A DNA stretch of 58,283 nucleotides from Nanobdellota archaeon (GTDB lineage: Archaea; Nanobdellota; Nanobdellia; Parvarchaeales; Parvarchaeaceae), in contig JAJYRE010000019.1 in assembly GCA_021794235.1 (NCBI GenBank), positions 1 to 58,283 of the forward strand, read 5' to 3'. The notes beneath the pieces were generated by a model. The model was not told where the DNA came from and ran no database searches. It worked only from the letters and a program-made list of their open reading frames with translations. Below, one piece after another: positions 58,279 through 58,283 of this stretch (position 1 is its first letter; each line of letters starts with the position of its first letter). The translations under genes were made by a program, and so were the position numbers.

Positions 58279-58283
58279 ATCGG

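Noticed and set aside
1-58283. tRNA, rRNA, CRISPR or transposase genes
   Set aside because: None recognised by eye in the intergenic gaps; tRNAscan/Infernal not run, so intron-containing or split tRNAs cannot be excluded

Overview
The window looks like one complete 58.3 kb archaeal contig. Many genes have a TATA-like box about 25-35 nt upstream of the ATG (leaderless style), there are class III (pilin/archaellin) signal peptides, and there are thermoacidophile-type surface repeats built around 'F-x-E-S-G-L-P-x-G-x-x-W'. My guess is a DPANN/Micrarchaeota-like or Thermoplasmatales-type lineage; this is inference only. Ordinary genes include sulfatase, glycosyltransferases, Nudix, two ABC exporters, PEP synthase, Fe/Mn-SOD, dodecin, FMN reductase, a C2H2 zinc-finger protein, DEAD-box helicase, Y-family polymerase, adenosine deaminase-like, Ham1/ITPase, HhH DNA glycosylase, TauE/SafE, HAD, an RHH-MNT/HEPN module, an MFS transporter, and SHOCT and DUF981-like proteins. 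The most striking content is a modular cell-surface system spread over about 19.7-52.6 kb. It comprises two giant pilin-headed repeat proteins flanking a YVTN beta-propeller, a DUF4382-like protein, a 4712-aa protein (26 tandem Cys-paired ESGLP units, six DUF2341-like modules, lectin-like modules and a 'CGNF' module), a processive GT2, and a smaller membrane-anchored protein sharing the CGNF module. Other points of interest are a pseudokinase-like paralog pair, a 119/120-nt gene-conversion-like patch, an AT-only hairpin island, an operator-like palindrome at the MNT/HEPN module, a decaying zinc-ribbon ORF, and adapter-like heptamers at both contig ends that probably create a false stop codon. 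I found no rRNA, tRNA, CRISPR array or transposase.
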